Positions 9,060 to 17,355 of a DNA stretch of 64,000 bases are shown piece after piece (position 1 is the first letter of the stretch; each line of letters starts with the position of its first letter). The stretch is taken from positions 1-64,000 of the forward strand of contig LGRD01000006.1 of NCBI GenBank assembly GCA_001263235.1. Direction: 5' to 3'. The notes under the pieces are model-generated. The model was not told the origin of the DNA. It worked only from the letters and a program-made list of their open reading frames with translations, and ran no database searches. The stretch comes from Methylibium sp. NZG. GTDB taxonomy: Bacteria > Pseudomonadota > Gammaproteobacteria > Burkholderiales > Burkholderiaceae_C. A program made the position numbers and the translations under genes.

Positions 9060-9314
9060 ATGGCCATGCTGACAGTCCGCAACCTGCCCGACGAGGTGCA
9101 CCGGGCACTGCGCGCGCGGGCCGCCCGCAACGGCCACAGCATGGAGGCCGAGGTGCGTCAGATCCTCGAGTCCACCATCAGCCCACACGGTCGGGTCAGG
9201 TTGGGCACGCTGCTGGCCGACATGGGGCGGCGAGCCAAGCTGACCGATGAAGAGTTCGGCGTCTTCGAGCAGGTGCGCAACAAGACGCCCGCCCGTCCGG
9301 TGAACTTCGAGTGA
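9060..9314 (+). CDS. FitA-like ribbon-helix-helix antitoxin
   Basis: An 84-residue antitoxin. The N terminus (MAMLTVRNLPDEVHRALRAR followed by AARNGHSMEAEVRQILE) is a ribbon-helix-helix DNA-binding fold as in FitA/VapB. The C-terminal part (VRNKTPARPVNFE) would wrap around the toxin. A GTG at 9051 is in frame, but the ATG at 9060 has a better-spaced GGGG-containing ribosome-binding site, so I chose it. The stop overlaps the toxin start (GTGA at 9311-9314), giving translational coupling. Together with its partner it should repress its own promoter through the inverted repeats just upstream. Confidence 0.85.
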   Translation: MAMLTVRNLPDEVHRALRARAARNGHSMEAEVRQILESTISPHGRVRLGTLLADMGRRAKLTDEEFGVFEQVRNKTPARPVNFE

Positions 9315-9730
9315 TCCTGCTCGACACCAACGTGGTGTCGGAGCCGCTGCGCCCGGCGCCCGAGGCTCGCGTCGTCGCCTGGATCGACGCCCAGTCGCTG
9401 GAGACCCTGTTTCTGTCTGCCACCACCGTCGCTGAACTTCGCGCCGGTGTTGCACAGCTGCCCGCCGGCAAGCGCCGGACCGGCTTGCGCGAAAGCCTCG
9501 AAACGCGCGTGCTTCCCTTGTTTGCCGGCCGCGTGCTGCCTTTCGATGTGGGCTGCTCCGAGGCCTACGCGGCGCTGATGGCCAAGGCCCGCACCTCGGG
9601 CCTCGCGATTGCCAGCGCCGACGGTTACATCGCCGCCATCGCTGCTGCCAATGGACTGGCCGTGGCTTCGCGGGACATACGCCCGTTCGAAGCGGCTGGG
9701 GTGACAGTGATCAACCCGTGGGTGATGTGA
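9311..9730 (+). CDS. FitB-like PIN-domain toxin
   Basis: A 139-residue PIN-domain ribonuclease, partner of the preceding antitoxin. Acidic catalytic residues are in place: Asp5 in LLDTNVVSEPLRP, Glu in TTVAELRAGV, and Asp residues in IASADGYIAAIA and VASRDIRPFE. The protein closes with the usual TVINPW. PIN toxins of this family cut RNA and are held inactive by the antitoxin. The start is GTG at 9311, overlapping the antitoxin stop. The 3' end overlaps the end of the convergent M14 carboxypeptidase gene by 20 bases, which suggests insertion or drift right up to the neighbour. Confidence 0.87.
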   Translation: MILLDTNVVSEPLRPAPEARVVAWIDAQSLETLFLSATTVAELRAGVAQLPAGKRRTGLRESLETRVLPLFAGRVLPFDVGCSEAYAALMAKARTSGLAIASADGYIAAIAAANGLAVASRDIRPFEAAGVTVINPWVM

Positions 9731-11447
9731 CAGCCACCGCCACCCGCTGCACCCCCACCCGGCAACTCCCCACCTCCACCTGCACCGTGCCCGAGCCGGC
9801 GACCACCAGCGTCACGAAGCGCTCGTGCCCGTTGCCGCGCGTCCACGGCGAGAACGCGCTGGGGCCGCCATAAAGCCCACCGCCCCAACCGTTCAGGTGG
9901 CCGATCTCGACCACCGCTTCGGCGGGCGCCAGCAGCGTCACGCCGCCTTCGCCGCGCGCGGTCAGGCGCAGCGGCTCCGAGTGCGGCAGTGCCTTGGCCG
10001 ACGGCAGGCCGAAGGTGCTGAGGTAGCCATGGTTGGCCACGCGGATGTGAATGCGTGTGTGCCCTTCGACCCGCTCTTGCTTGACGACGGTGACGCTCAC
10101 CCGCGGCACGAGCGCGGCCACGCGCAGGAACGCGGCGCTCTGCGTGCGGCAGGTCTCGGCCAGCCGTTCGTACGGCGGGTTCCAGATGCCCACGCGCGCG
10201 TCGAAGCCGCCCACCTCCACCTCGCCGATCTGCGGGTGCTGCACCTTCTTCCACGCGCCGAACACGCGGCCGGCGTTGTGCTGGCGGTCGAATTCGGCGA
10301 GCGCGCGGATGTCCTTGCGGGTGAACTTGAAGTAGTGGTCGACAAACGGCTTCTTACGCTCGATGCCGAGTTGCTTGAACAAGTCCCACAGCTCCACCAC
10401 GTAGGCCAGCGCGCCGCGCTGGTGGTAGGCGTAGTCGCTCAGGTCGCCGTGCAGCGGCTTCTCGGGCTCGTACAGAAACTCGTGGAAGCCGCTCACCGTG
10501 GCGTAGCCGGTGTGCTCGGTCATCCAGGCTTCGACCTGCTCGTAGATGCCCAGGTCGCCCGCGTCCATCTTGCTGTCGGGCTTGTCGCCGAGCGGGCGGA
10601 TCAGCACGCCACCGAAGGTGTGCAGGTTGAGCCACACCATGATGTTCGGGTGCTTCGTCGCAAAGTCGAGCACGGCGCGCGTTTCGGGTGCGCTTCCGGG
10701 GTAGGCGCCGGCGCCGGCCTGTTGAGGTTCGGGCGCCCACGCGTACGGAAAGTTGCGGTTGAAGTCGTAAGCGTTGTCGCCCAGGAAGTACGGCTCGGGG
10801 ATCGTGCGGCCGTCGAAGTTGACGATGTGGCCCTCGGGGTAGAACTTGTAGAACGGCCCCGGGTCTTCGGGCAGCCGCGCCACCATCACCGGTGGCACCA
10901 GCGGCTGTCCCTCGGGGCCATCCTTGTCGCGCAAAACCACCAGTTCGCCGTCGGGGTCGAGCTGGCGCATGTGGCCGGTGAGGCCGTTACCGTCGATGTC
11001 GGCCGACTCCCAGCGCGCGTGGCCGCGGTTCACGCGGTCGTCCACCGGGCTCGATCGCACATAGCGCCCGCGCTTGAGCACTTCCTCGGCGCCGTCGGGC
11101 GACAGGCGCGGCAGCACGTAGAACAGCGTCTCGCGGATGGCGTCGGCCATGTGCGCCGGCAGCGGCTTGCCACCGGCTTCGTTCGCACCTTGATGAATCG
11201 CCAGGATGTCTTCGGCAATCGCCAGCGCCACGCTCGATCCGCAGACCTCGCTGGCGTGCATGTTGCCGTCGATCCACACGGCCGGGCGGGACTGCTCTGG
11301 GTTCTTGCCGATCGTGAGCAAGTGGATGTCGCGGCCCGCCGCGCTCTGGCCGATGGTGCTCAGGTGCGCGATCTGTGGGTGCTGCGTGGCCCAGGTTTGA
11401 AGCTGGCCCACGATCTGGGCGTGGTCGAGGTAACTGTCGCGGAACAT
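9711..11447 (-). CDS. M14 family zinc carboxypeptidase
   Basis: A 578-residue metallocarboxypeptidase. The zinc ligands are visible as His64 and Glu67 in GNMHASEV, with the later histidine in NLHTFGG, and the catalytic glutamate probably lies in YVVELWDLFKQLG. A beta-rich C-terminal domain follows (VSVTVVKQERVEGHTRIHI onwards). No signal peptide is seen, so the enzyme may be cytoplasmic. The frame is open upstream, but the ATG at 11447 has AGGAG at the right distance and starts the conserved domain. It is divergent from the amino-acid binding protein gene at 11609, which fits a role in releasing amino acids from peptides; the link is inferred. Confidence 0.85.
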   Translation of the reverse strand: MFRDSYLDHAQIVGQLQTWATQHPQIAHLSTIGQSAAGRDIHLLTIGKNPEQSRPAVWIDGNMHASEVCGSSVALAIAEDILAIHQGANEAGGKPLPAHMADAIRETLFYVLPRLSPDGAEEVLKRGRYVRSSPVDDRVNRGHARWESADIDGNGLTGHMRQLDPDGELVVLRDKDGPEGQPLVPPVMVARLPEDPGPFYKFYPEGHIVNFDGRTIPEPYFLGDNAYDFNRNFPYAWAPEPQQAGAGAYPGSAPETRAVLDFATKHPNIMVWLNLHTFGGVLIRPLGDKPDSKMDAGDLGIYEQVEAWMTEHTGYATVSGFHEFLYEPEKPLHGDLSDYAYHQRGALAYVVELWDLFKQLGIERKKPFVDHYFKFTRKDIRALAEFDRQHNAGRVFGAWKKVQHPQIGEVEVGGFDARVGIWNPPYERLAETCRTQSAAFLRVAALVPRVSVTVVKQERVEGHTRIHIRVANHGYLSTFGLPSAKALPHSEPLRLTARGEGGVTLLAPAEAVVEIGHLNGWGGGLYGGPSAFSPWTRGNGHERFVTLVVAGSGTVQVEVGSCRVGVQRVAVAVTSPTG

Positions 11448-11608
11448 TCGGGCTCCTGGCTGCCGAGAGGTGGATCGCCCGATGTTGCCCGATGTCGTGC
11501 TCAGGGTTTGCCCGCTCCCGCTGCGTTCTGGCACCCCTCTTGCGTTAAGGTCTGGTGAGGCATTGCCACTGTCCGGCAAGCGAACATTCGACACCAGGAG
11601 ACTGCAAC

Positions 11609-12832
11609 ATGCCCCATCGGCTCATTCGAATCCCCGGCGGCACCGCGCAACTGGCCGCCGCCGCGTTGGCGGTGGCCGCGTTGGCCGCGCCGACGCTTGC
11701 GCTCGCGCAGGCCAAGGAAATCAGAATCGCGCACATCAACGGCAAGACCGGGCCGCTGGAGGCCTACGCCAAGCAGTCCACCACCGGCTTCATGATGGGC
11801 CTGGACTACGCCACCGGCGGCACCATGACGGTGGCGGGCAAGAAGCTGGTCGTGATCGACAAGGACGACCAGGGCAAGCCCGACGTGGGCAAGAGCCTGC
11901 TCGCGGCCGCGTACGGCGACGACAAGGCAGACCTGGCGGTCGGCACCACCGGCTCGGGCGTGGCGCTGGCCATGCTGCCGGTGGCCGAGGAGTACAAGAA
12001 GGTGCTGCTGGTGGAGCCGGCGGTTGCCGACTCGATCACCGGCGACAAGTGGAACCGCTACGTGTTCCGCACCGGCCGCAACTCGTCGCAGGACGCGATC
12101 AGCAACGCCGTCGCGCTCGACAAGCCCGGCCAGGTGCTGGCCACGCTGGCGCAAGACAACGCGTTCGGGCGCGACGGGGTCAAGGCCTTCAAAGAGGCCG
12201 TCAAGAAGGCCAAGTTCGTGCACGAAGAATTCGTGCCGCCGACGACGACCGACTTCACCGGCGCGCTGCAGCGCCTGATCGACAAGATGAAGGACCAGCC
12301 CGGCCGCAAGATCGTGTGGGTGGTGTGGGCGGGCGCCAATTCGCCGTTCGACAAATTTGCCGAACTCGAGCTGCAAAAGCGCTATGGCATCGAGATGGCC
12401 ACCGGCGGCAACATCCTGCCGGCGATGGTGTCGTACAAGAAGTACCCGGGGCTGGAGGGCGCGCTCTACTACTACTTCGGCATTCCGAAGAACCCGGTCA
12501 ACGAGTGGCTCGTGTCCAACCACTACAGCAAATTCAAGACCCCGCCCGACTTCTTCACCGCCGGCGGCATGAGCGCGGGCATTGCGGTGGTCGAGGCGTT
12601 GAAGAAGACCAAGGGCGACGCCAGCGCCGAGAAGCTGATTGCCGCCATGGAAGGCATGAGCTTCGAGACGCCCAAGGGCAAGATGACCTTCCGCAAGGAA
12701 GACCACCAGGCGATGCAGAGCATGTACCACTTCAAGATCAAGGTCGACCCGGCCTTCGACTGGGGCGTGCCCGAGCTGGTGCGCGAGATCAAGCCCGAAG
12801 AGATGGACATTCCGATCAGGAACAAGCGTTGA
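11609..12832 (+). CDS. Branched-chain amino-acid-type ABC transporter substrate-binding protein
   Basis: A 407-residue periplasmic binding protein of the LivJ/AmiC (Peripla_BP_6) fold. A signal peptide of about 33 residues ends at LALAQA, and the mature chain begins KEIRIAHINGKTGPLEAYAK. The ATG at 11609 has AGGAGA upstream. It heads a cluster with two ATPases and two permeases, so this is a complete LIV/HAAT importer. Ligands of this family include branched-chain amino acids, short amides, urea and aromatic acids; the adjacent peptidase and hydrolase would suit an amino acid or amide, but the ligand is not determined. Confidence 0.9.
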   Translation: MPHRLIRIPGGTAQLAAAALAVAALAAPTLALAQAKEIRIAHINGKTGPLEAYAKQSTTGFMMGLDYATGGTMTVAGKKLVVIDKDDQGKPDVGKSLLAAAYGDDKADLAVGTTGSGVALAMLPVAEEYKKVLLVEPAVADSITGDKWNRYVFRTGRNSSQDAISNAVALDKPGQVLATLAQDNAFGRDGVKAFKEAVKKAKFVHEEFVPPTTTDFTGALQRLIDKMKDQPGRKIVWVVWAGANSPFDKFAELELQKRYGIEMATGGNILPAMVSYKKYPGLEGALYYYFGIPKNPVNEWLVSNHYSKFKTPPDFFTAGGMSAGIAVVEALKKTKGDASAEKLIAAMEGMSFETPKGKMTFRKEDHQAMQSMYHFKIKVDPAFDWGVPELVREIKPEEMDIPIRNKR

Positions 12833-12841
12833 ATTGAACCG

Positions 12842-12948
12842 TCGCCCCTTTGGGGAGAGGGCAGGGTGAGGGGCCGGCGTGCCACCGACGGTCGCCGACG
12901 AGCCCACCAGCCCGCCCTCACCCCAACCCTCTCCCAGAGGGAGAGGGA
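12842..12948. repeat. Family A palindromic repeat, copy A2
   Basis: Same nested palindrome as A1, with inner arm CCCTCACCCCAACCCTCTCC and flanking hairpin arms. It fills the gap between the binding-protein gene and livG. Its right-hand purine-rich arm (GAGGGAGAGGGAG) ends about eight bases before the livG ATG and is the only Shine-Dalgarno-like sequence there. When folded as RNA the arm would be sequestered. Confidence 0.88.
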
Positions 12949-12957
12949 GCAAACAAG

Positions 12958-13725
12958 ATGCTCGAAACCCGCGACCTGACCATCCGCTTCGGCGGCCACG
13001 TGGCGGTGGACCACGTGAGCTGCGCCTTCCAGCCCGGCACGCTCACGGCCATCGTGGGCCCCAACGGCGCGGGCAAGACGACTTACTTCAACCTGATCTC
13101 GGGGCAGCTTCGCGCCTCCGAAGGTTCGGTGCACTTGAAGGGCGTGGACATCACGCGCGAGCCGGCGTCGTCGCGCACGCAGCGCGGCCTCGGGCGGGCG
13201 TTCCAGCTGACCCAGTTGTTCCCCAACCTGTCGGTGGTCGAGAACGTGCGCCTGGCGGTGCAGGCGCGCCGCCGCGAGGGCTTGAACCTGTGGTCGGTGT
13301 GGCTCGACCACCGCAACACGCTCGAGCGCGCGCATTCGCTGGTCGAGCGCGTGCAACTCGGCGCACGTTCGGACGACACGGCCGCGAGCCTGCCGCACGG
13401 TGACCAGCGCAAGCTCGAAGTGGCCATCTTGATGGCACTGGAGCCCAGCGTCTACATGTTCGACGAGCCCACCGCCGGCATGAGCCTGGACGACGTGCCG
13501 GTGATCCTGGACCTGATCCGCCAGTTGAAGGAGCAGCGCGACAAGACCATCCTGCTCGTCGAGCACAAGATGGACGTGGTGCGCGAGCTCGCCGACCGCA
13601 TCGTCGTGCTGCACAACGGCAAGCTGGTGGCCGACGGCGAACCCGAGCGCGTGATCGCGATGCCGGTGGTGCAGCAGGCCTATCTGGGCACATCGCTCGG
13701 CGTGACGCTGGAGGAGGCGACTTGA
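12958..13725 (+). CDS. livG: Branched-chain amino-acid ABC transporter ATPase LivG
   Basis: A 255-residue ATPase of the LivG type. Walker A is GPNGAGKTT, the signature is degenerate (SLPHGDQRKLEVA, as is usual for LivG), Walker B is VYMFDEPTAGMS, and the switch His is in LLVEHKMD. The long insertion between Walker A and the signature (ARRREGLNLW region) is also LivG-like. The ATG at 12958 follows the family A repeat, whose purine arm serves as ribosome-binding site; a longer open frame upstream runs only through the repeat. The stop overlaps the livF start. It energises import together with LivF at the LivHM pore. Confidence 0.9.
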   Translation: MLETRDLTIRFGGHVAVDHVSCAFQPGTLTAIVGPNGAGKTTYFNLISGQLRASEGSVHLKGVDITREPASSRTQRGLGRAFQLTQLFPNLSVVENVRLAVQARRREGLNLWSVWLDHRNTLERAHSLVERVQLGARSDDTAASLPHGDQRKLEVAILMALEPSVYMFDEPTAGMSLDDVPVILDLIRQLKEQRDKTILLVEHKMDVVRELADRIVVLHNGKLVADGEPERVIAMPVVQQAYLGTSLGVTLEEAT

Positions 13726-14468
13726 AGTCTCCGCTCTTGCAACTCAACGGCGTGCACACGCATATCGGCGCGTACCACATCCTGCACGGCGTGGACTTCG
13801 ACGTGCCGGCTGGCAAGGTGACGATGCTGCTCGGCCGCAACGGCGCCGGCAAGACGACGACGCTGCGGACCATCATGGGCCTGTGGCCGGTGTCGCGCGG
13901 CAGCGTGCTGTTCGACGACCAGCCCATCGGCGGCTCGCAAGGCCAGCTGCGCACGCCCGACATCGCGCAGCTCGGCATTGCCTACGTGCCCGAGAGCATG
14001 GGCATCTTCGCCGACCTGACGGTGCGCGAGAACCTGCTGCTCGCCGCACGCAAAGCGCGCACCGTCGAGCAGATGGACACGCATCGCCTGGAGTGGCTGT
14101 TCGGTCACTTCCCGGCGTTGAAGAAGTTCTGGCTCTATCCCGCAGGCAAACTCTCCGGCGGGCAGAAGCAGATGCTGGCGATCGCGCGCGCGATGGTCGA
14201 GCCGCGGCGCTTGTTGTTGATCGACGAGCCGAGCAAGGGCCTGGCGCCGGCGATCGTGCAGAACCTGATTGCCGCGCTGCGTGGCCTCAAGTCGTCGGAC
14301 ACGACGGTGTTGCTGGTGGAGCAGAACTTCGAGGTGGCTCGCGCGCTCGGCGACCGCGTGGCGGTGATGGACAACGGCCGCGTCGTCTACAGCGGCGCGA
14401 TGGCCACGCTGGCTGGCGACCGGGGGCTGCAAGAGAAGTTCCTCGGCCTGTCGTTGGGGGGGCATTGA
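13722..14468 (+). CDS. livF: Branched-chain amino-acid ABC transporter ATPase LivF
   Basis: A 248-residue ATPase, the second of the pair. Walker A is GRNGAGKTTT, signature KLSGGQKQM, Walker B LLLIDEPSKGLAP, and the switch His is replaced by Gln in LLVEQNFE, as is normal for LivF. The start is TTG at 13722, overlapping the livG stop as TTGA, with GGAGGAGG just upstream, so coupling is likely. The stop overlaps the livH ATG (TGATG). Confidence 0.92.
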   Translation: MKSPLLQLNGVHTHIGAYHILHGVDFDVPAGKVTMLLGRNGAGKTTTLRTIMGLWPVSRGSVLFDDQPIGGSQGQLRTPDIAQLGIAYVPESMGIFADLTVRENLLLAARKARTVEQMDTHRLEWLFGHFPALKKFWLYPAGKLSGGQKQMLAIARAMVEPRRLLLIDEPSKGLAPAIVQNLIAALRGLKSSDTTVLLVEQNFEVARALGDRVAVMDNGRVVYSGAMATLAGDRGLQEKFLGLSLGGH

Positions 14469-15499
14469 TGAGCGTGACGAGCAGTGTGGCGGCGACCGAG
14501 CCGGCCGCCAGCGCCATCCCGAAGGCCAGCTTCGACGGGCTGCCGCTGGCGCTCGTGCCCTTGCTCGCCTTGGTCGCTGTGCCGCTCATCGGCTCGACCT
14601 CGACCTGGCTCACGCTCACGGTCGCGGGGCTCGCGATGGGCATGATCATCTTCATCATCGCCTCGGGCCTGACGCTCGTGTTCGGGCTGATGGACGTGCT
14701 CAACTTCGGCCACGGCGTGTTCATCGCGCTCGGCGCGTTCGTTGCCACCAGCGTGCTGGGCACGATGGTGGACTGGACCACGTCGCCCCAGCTGGCGCGC
14801 AACCTGCTCGCGATCTTCGCCGCGATGGTGGTGGCGATGACGGTGGCTGGCGCGGTCGGCTGGGCGTTCGAGCGTGTGCTGGTGCGGCCGGTCTACGGCC
14901 AGCACCTGAAGCAGATCCTCATCACGATGGGCGGCATGATCATCGGCGAGGAGTTGATCAAGGTGGTGTGGGGCCCGGCGCAGATGCCGCTGCCGCTGCC
15001 CGAGGGCTTGCGCGGCTCGCTGCTGTTCGGCGACGCGGCGGTCGAGAAGTTCCGCCTTGTCGCGGTGGTGGTGGGCGCAGGGGTGCTGCTGGCGATGCTG
15101 TTCACGCTCAACCGCACCAAGCTCGGTTTGCTGATCCGCGCCGGCGTGCAAGACCGCGAGATGGTCGAGAGCCTGGGCTACCGCATTCGCACGCTCTTCA
15201 TCGGCGTGTTCGTCGCCGGCTCGGCACTGGCGGGCTTGGGCGGTGTGCTGTGGGGCCTGTACCAGCAAGGTGTCACGCCGCAGATGGGCGCGCAGGTCAA
15301 CGTGCTCATCTTCATCGTGATCATCATCGGCGGGCTGGGCTCAACGCTGGGCTGTTTCGTCGGTGCGCTGTTGGTGGGGTTGATGGCCAACTACACCGGC
15401 TTCCTTGAGCCCAAGGTGGCGATGTTCTCGAACATCGGGCTGATGGTGGCGGTGCTGCTGTGGCGGCCGCAGGGGTTGTATCCGGTGGCGAATCGGTAG
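14468..15499 (+). CDS. livH: Branched-chain amino-acid ABC transporter permease LivH
   Basis: A 343-residue inner-membrane permease with about eight hydrophobic segments. The conserved LivH segment GLTLVFGLMDVLNFGHGVFI is visible near residues 65-85 and the coupling region contains AGVQDREMVESLGYRI. The ATG at 14468 overlaps the livF stop by one base; a much longer open frame upstream is a shadow of livF. It should pair with LivM. The operon is then interrupted by 775 bases of repeats before livM. Confidence 0.9.
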   Translation: MSVTSSVAATEPAASAIPKASFDGLPLALVPLLALVAVPLIGSTSTWLTLTVAGLAMGMIIFIIASGLTLVFGLMDVLNFGHGVFIALGAFVATSVLGTMVDWTTSPQLARNLLAIFAAMVVAMTVAGAVGWAFERVLVRPVYGQHLKQILITMGGMIIGEELIKVVWGPAQMPLPLPEGLRGSLLFGDAAVEKFRLVAVVVGAGVLLAMLFTLNRTKLGLLIRAGVQDREMVESLGYRIRTLFIGVFVAGSALAGLGGVLWGLYQQGVTPQMGAQVNVLIFIVIIIGGLGSTLGCFVGALLVGLMANYTGFLEPKVAMFSNIGLMVAVLLWRPQGLYPVANR

Positions 15500-15590
15500 G
15501 GGTGGTGATGGGTGCCCTTCGTCCAGTTCGTCCAAACCGTTCTTCGTTCCTTGCCGCGGTGGCGAGTGTTTCCAAACCAAGTTCGGTGCG

Positions 15591-15833
15591 GCAAAGGCGC
15601 GCCCGGACAGGCCGGAGGGCTTCACTTCGGCGGTCGGCTGGGTACAGCCGACTCTCTTGCGGTGCTCAGTCTCGCGGCCCGTCGCCGAAACTCACTTCGC
15701 TCACCTTCGGCTCGCTCCGTTCAAACAGTCGGCGACAAGTCAGTTTACGAAGCGCGCTGCGCGCGCGGGCCACGAGCCTTCCGCTCCTCAGCGCCGAACA
15801 GGCGCCCTCCGCCCTGTCCGAGCGCGCCTTTGC
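15591..15833 (+). repeat. Family B structured repeat, copy B1
   Basis: A 243-bp element with terminal inverted repeats of 30 bp (15591-15620 and 15804-15833, two mismatches). Inside are a hairpin GTCGGCTG-GGTA-CAGCCGAC (15633-15652), a stem pairing 15671-15681 with 15766-15776 (one mismatch), a stem pairing 15681-15688 with 15729-15736, and a conserved unpaired core CTCACCTTCGGCTCGCTCCG. The termini differ in sequence from the other copies while still matching each other. Confidence 0.85.
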
Positions 15834-15924
15834 TGAACCTTCAGTGGTGTTCGGCGGCAATGCCAACCCGACGCATGCGCACGGCGCGGCATTTGCTCTT
15901 CGCCACAAACCTCAAACGGTGGCA

Positions 15925-16160
15925 GCGCGGCAGGCGGTATCCGGCCGGGGCGATTTCTGGGGCGGCGAGGAGCGCAGGCTTGAGGTCGTGCGCGCTTGCG
16001 CGCTTCGTAAACTGACTCGTCGCCGTCGTTTTAAAGGAGGGGAGCGGAAGGTGAGCGAAGTGAGTTTCGGCGACACGACCTCGGGCCGAGCACCGCAGCG
16101 CAGTCGCCGTACCCGGCGACCGCCCCAGCATGAGCCCTGGCCGGGTACCGCCTGCCGCGC
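15925..16160 (-). repeat. Family B structured repeat, copy B2 (inverted)
   Basis: A 236-bp element in opposite orientation to B1. Terminal inverted repeats of 27 bp (15925-15951 and 16134-16160) have two mismatches. The GGTA-loop hairpin is at 16103-16120 (read on the minus strand), with stem GTCGCCG/CGGCGAC. A 9-bp stem pairs 15982-15990 with 16074-16082, and a 7-bp stem pairs 16019-16025 with 16068-16074. Compared with B1, several stem pairs have changed on both sides at once. Confidence 0.85.
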
Positions 16161-16200
16161 CTCTCTGACGTTTCGCATGAACGAAACGGGCGCAGGCAAT

Positions 16201-16266
16201 GGCAAAGGCAAAGGCAAAGGCAAAGGCAAAGGCAAAGGCAAAGGCAAAGGCAAAGGCAAAGGCAAA
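16201..16266 (+). repeat. Hexanucleotide microsatellite (GGCAAA)11
   Basis: Eleven perfect tandem copies of GGCAAA, preceded by one degenerate unit GGCAAT, end eight bases before the livM ATG. Each unit contains AAAGG-like purine sequence when read across the junction, so the tract occupies the ribosome-binding position. Slippage would change spacing in steps of six without any frame effect on livM. Confidence 0.95.
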
Positions 16267-16274
16267 GCAACACG

Positions 16275-17354
16275 ATGCTGAAACGCCTTCTCTCCCACGA
16301 CCTCCCCCGCAGCCCGATGCTCGCGCTGCTGCTGGTGGCCATCGTGCTCGGCCTGGCGCTCACGCCGTTCATCTTCCCTGGCACCAAGGCGCTCAACGTG
16401 TCGGCCAAGATCATGATCTTCATCGTGCTCGTGGCCAGCTTCGACTTGTTGCTGGGCTACACCGGCATCGTCAGCTTTGCGCACACGATGTTCTTCGGCA
16501 TCGGCGCGTACGGCGTGGCGATCGCCAGCACGCGGCTGGGGCCGACGTGGGGGGCCATCGCGCTCGGCGTGGCGGCGGCGTTGGTGTGCTCGCTGCTGCT
16601 GTCGCTGTTGATCGGTGCGTTCAGCCTGCGCGTGAAGGCGATTTTCTTCGCAATGATCACGCTCGCGGTGGCATCGGCCTTCCTGAACCTGGCGTCGCAG
16701 TTGTCCGAACTCACCGGCGGTGAAGACGGGCTGAACTTCAAGGTGCCCGAAGCGCTGCAACCTGGCACGCAGTATTGGCCCGAGCCGTTCTTCGGTGCGT
16801 CGATCGACGGGCGGCTGCTGAGCTACTACGGCCTGTTCATCGTCACGGTTCTGCTCGTGTTGACCATGCTGCGCATCGTCAACTCGCCGTTCGGCCGCGT
16901 GCTGCAGGCGATCCGCGAGAACGACTTCCGCGCCGAGGCAATCGGTTACCGCACGGTCGTCTACCGCACGCTGGGCAACGTGCTGTCGGCGTTGTTCGCC
17001 ACACTGGCCGGCTGCCTGCTCGCACTGTGGCTGCGCTACCAGGGGCCGGACACGTCGCTGTCGTTCGAGATCATGCTCGACATCCTGCTCATCGTCGTCA
17101 TCGGCGGCATGGGCACCATTTACGGCGCGGTGATCGGCTCGGTGCTGTTCGTGATCGCGCAGAACTACCTGCAGGACTTGCTCAAGCTGGCGGGCAGTGC
17201 GCTTGAGGGCGTGCCGGTGCTGTCGCAACTCGTGTCGCCCGACCGTTGGCTGCTGTGGCTGGGCATCCTGTTCGTGCTGTCGGTTTACCACTTTCCGACG
17301 GGCGTGGTCGGGCGTCTGCGCGCCAAGGCAGCGGCGCGCAAAGCGGGTGGTTGA
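16275..17354 (+). CDS. livM: Branched-chain amino-acid ABC transporter permease LivM
   Basis: A 359-residue permease with about nine hydrophobic segments. The LivM hallmark LLGYTGIVSFAHTMFFGIGA lies near residues 59-78 and the coupling loop contains AIRENDFRAEAIGYRT. It completes the LIV transporter with LivH, LivG and LivF. The ATG at 16275 follows the GGCAAA tract; no separate strong ribosome-binding site is seen, so translation may depend on the repeat. It is separated from livH by the inserted repeats, so its transcription may come from read-through or from a promoter within them. The stop is one base before the hydrolase ATG. Confidence 0.9.
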   Translation: MLKRLLSHDLPRSPMLALLLVAIVLGLALTPFIFPGTKALNVSAKIMIFIVLVASFDLLLGYTGIVSFAHTMFFGIGAYGVAIASTRLGPTWGAIALGVAAALVCSLLLSLLIGAFSLRVKAIFFAMITLAVASAFLNLASQLSELTGGEDGLNFKVPEALQPGTQYWPEPFFGASIDGRLLSYYGLFIVTVLLVLTMLRIVNSPFGRVLQAIRENDFRAEAIGYRTVVYRTLGNVLSALFATLAGCLLALWLRYQGPDTSLSFEIMLDILLIVVIGGMGTIYGAVIGSVLFVIAQNYLQDLLKLAGSALEGVPVLSQLVSPDRWLLWLGILFVLSVYHFPTGVVGRLRAKAAARKAGG

Positions 17355-17355
17355 C

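Larger units (their letters stand above)
15500..16274. other. 775-bp non-coding interval splitting livH from livM
   Basis: No credible gene lies here. The open frames in this stretch run through the repeats and have no protein-like features. It contains family B elements B1 (15591-15833) and B2 (15925-16160) in inverted orientation 91 bases apart, then a GGCAAA microsatellite (16201-16266). Nothing recognisable lies in 15500-15590 or 15834-15924. In related LIV operons livH and livM are normally adjacent, so this looks like a later insertion. Confidence 0.75.

Noticed and set aside
16201-16266. The hexamer tract as a CRISPR-like array
   Set aside because: There are no spacers; it is a simple microsatellite. 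No repeat-spacer pattern was seen anywhere in the window.
15460-16281. Long open frames across the livH-livM gap, including one ending in Lys-Gly repeats
   Set aside because: They run through the B1/B2 repeats on both strands; the peptides are those of the repeat and appear wherever it occurs.
16199-16723. Open frame encoding a poly-(Ala-Lys) run that continues into livM in another frame
   Set aside because: It is the translation of the GGCAAA tract joined to a shadow of livM; no conserved sequence, and the real gene covers the same bases.
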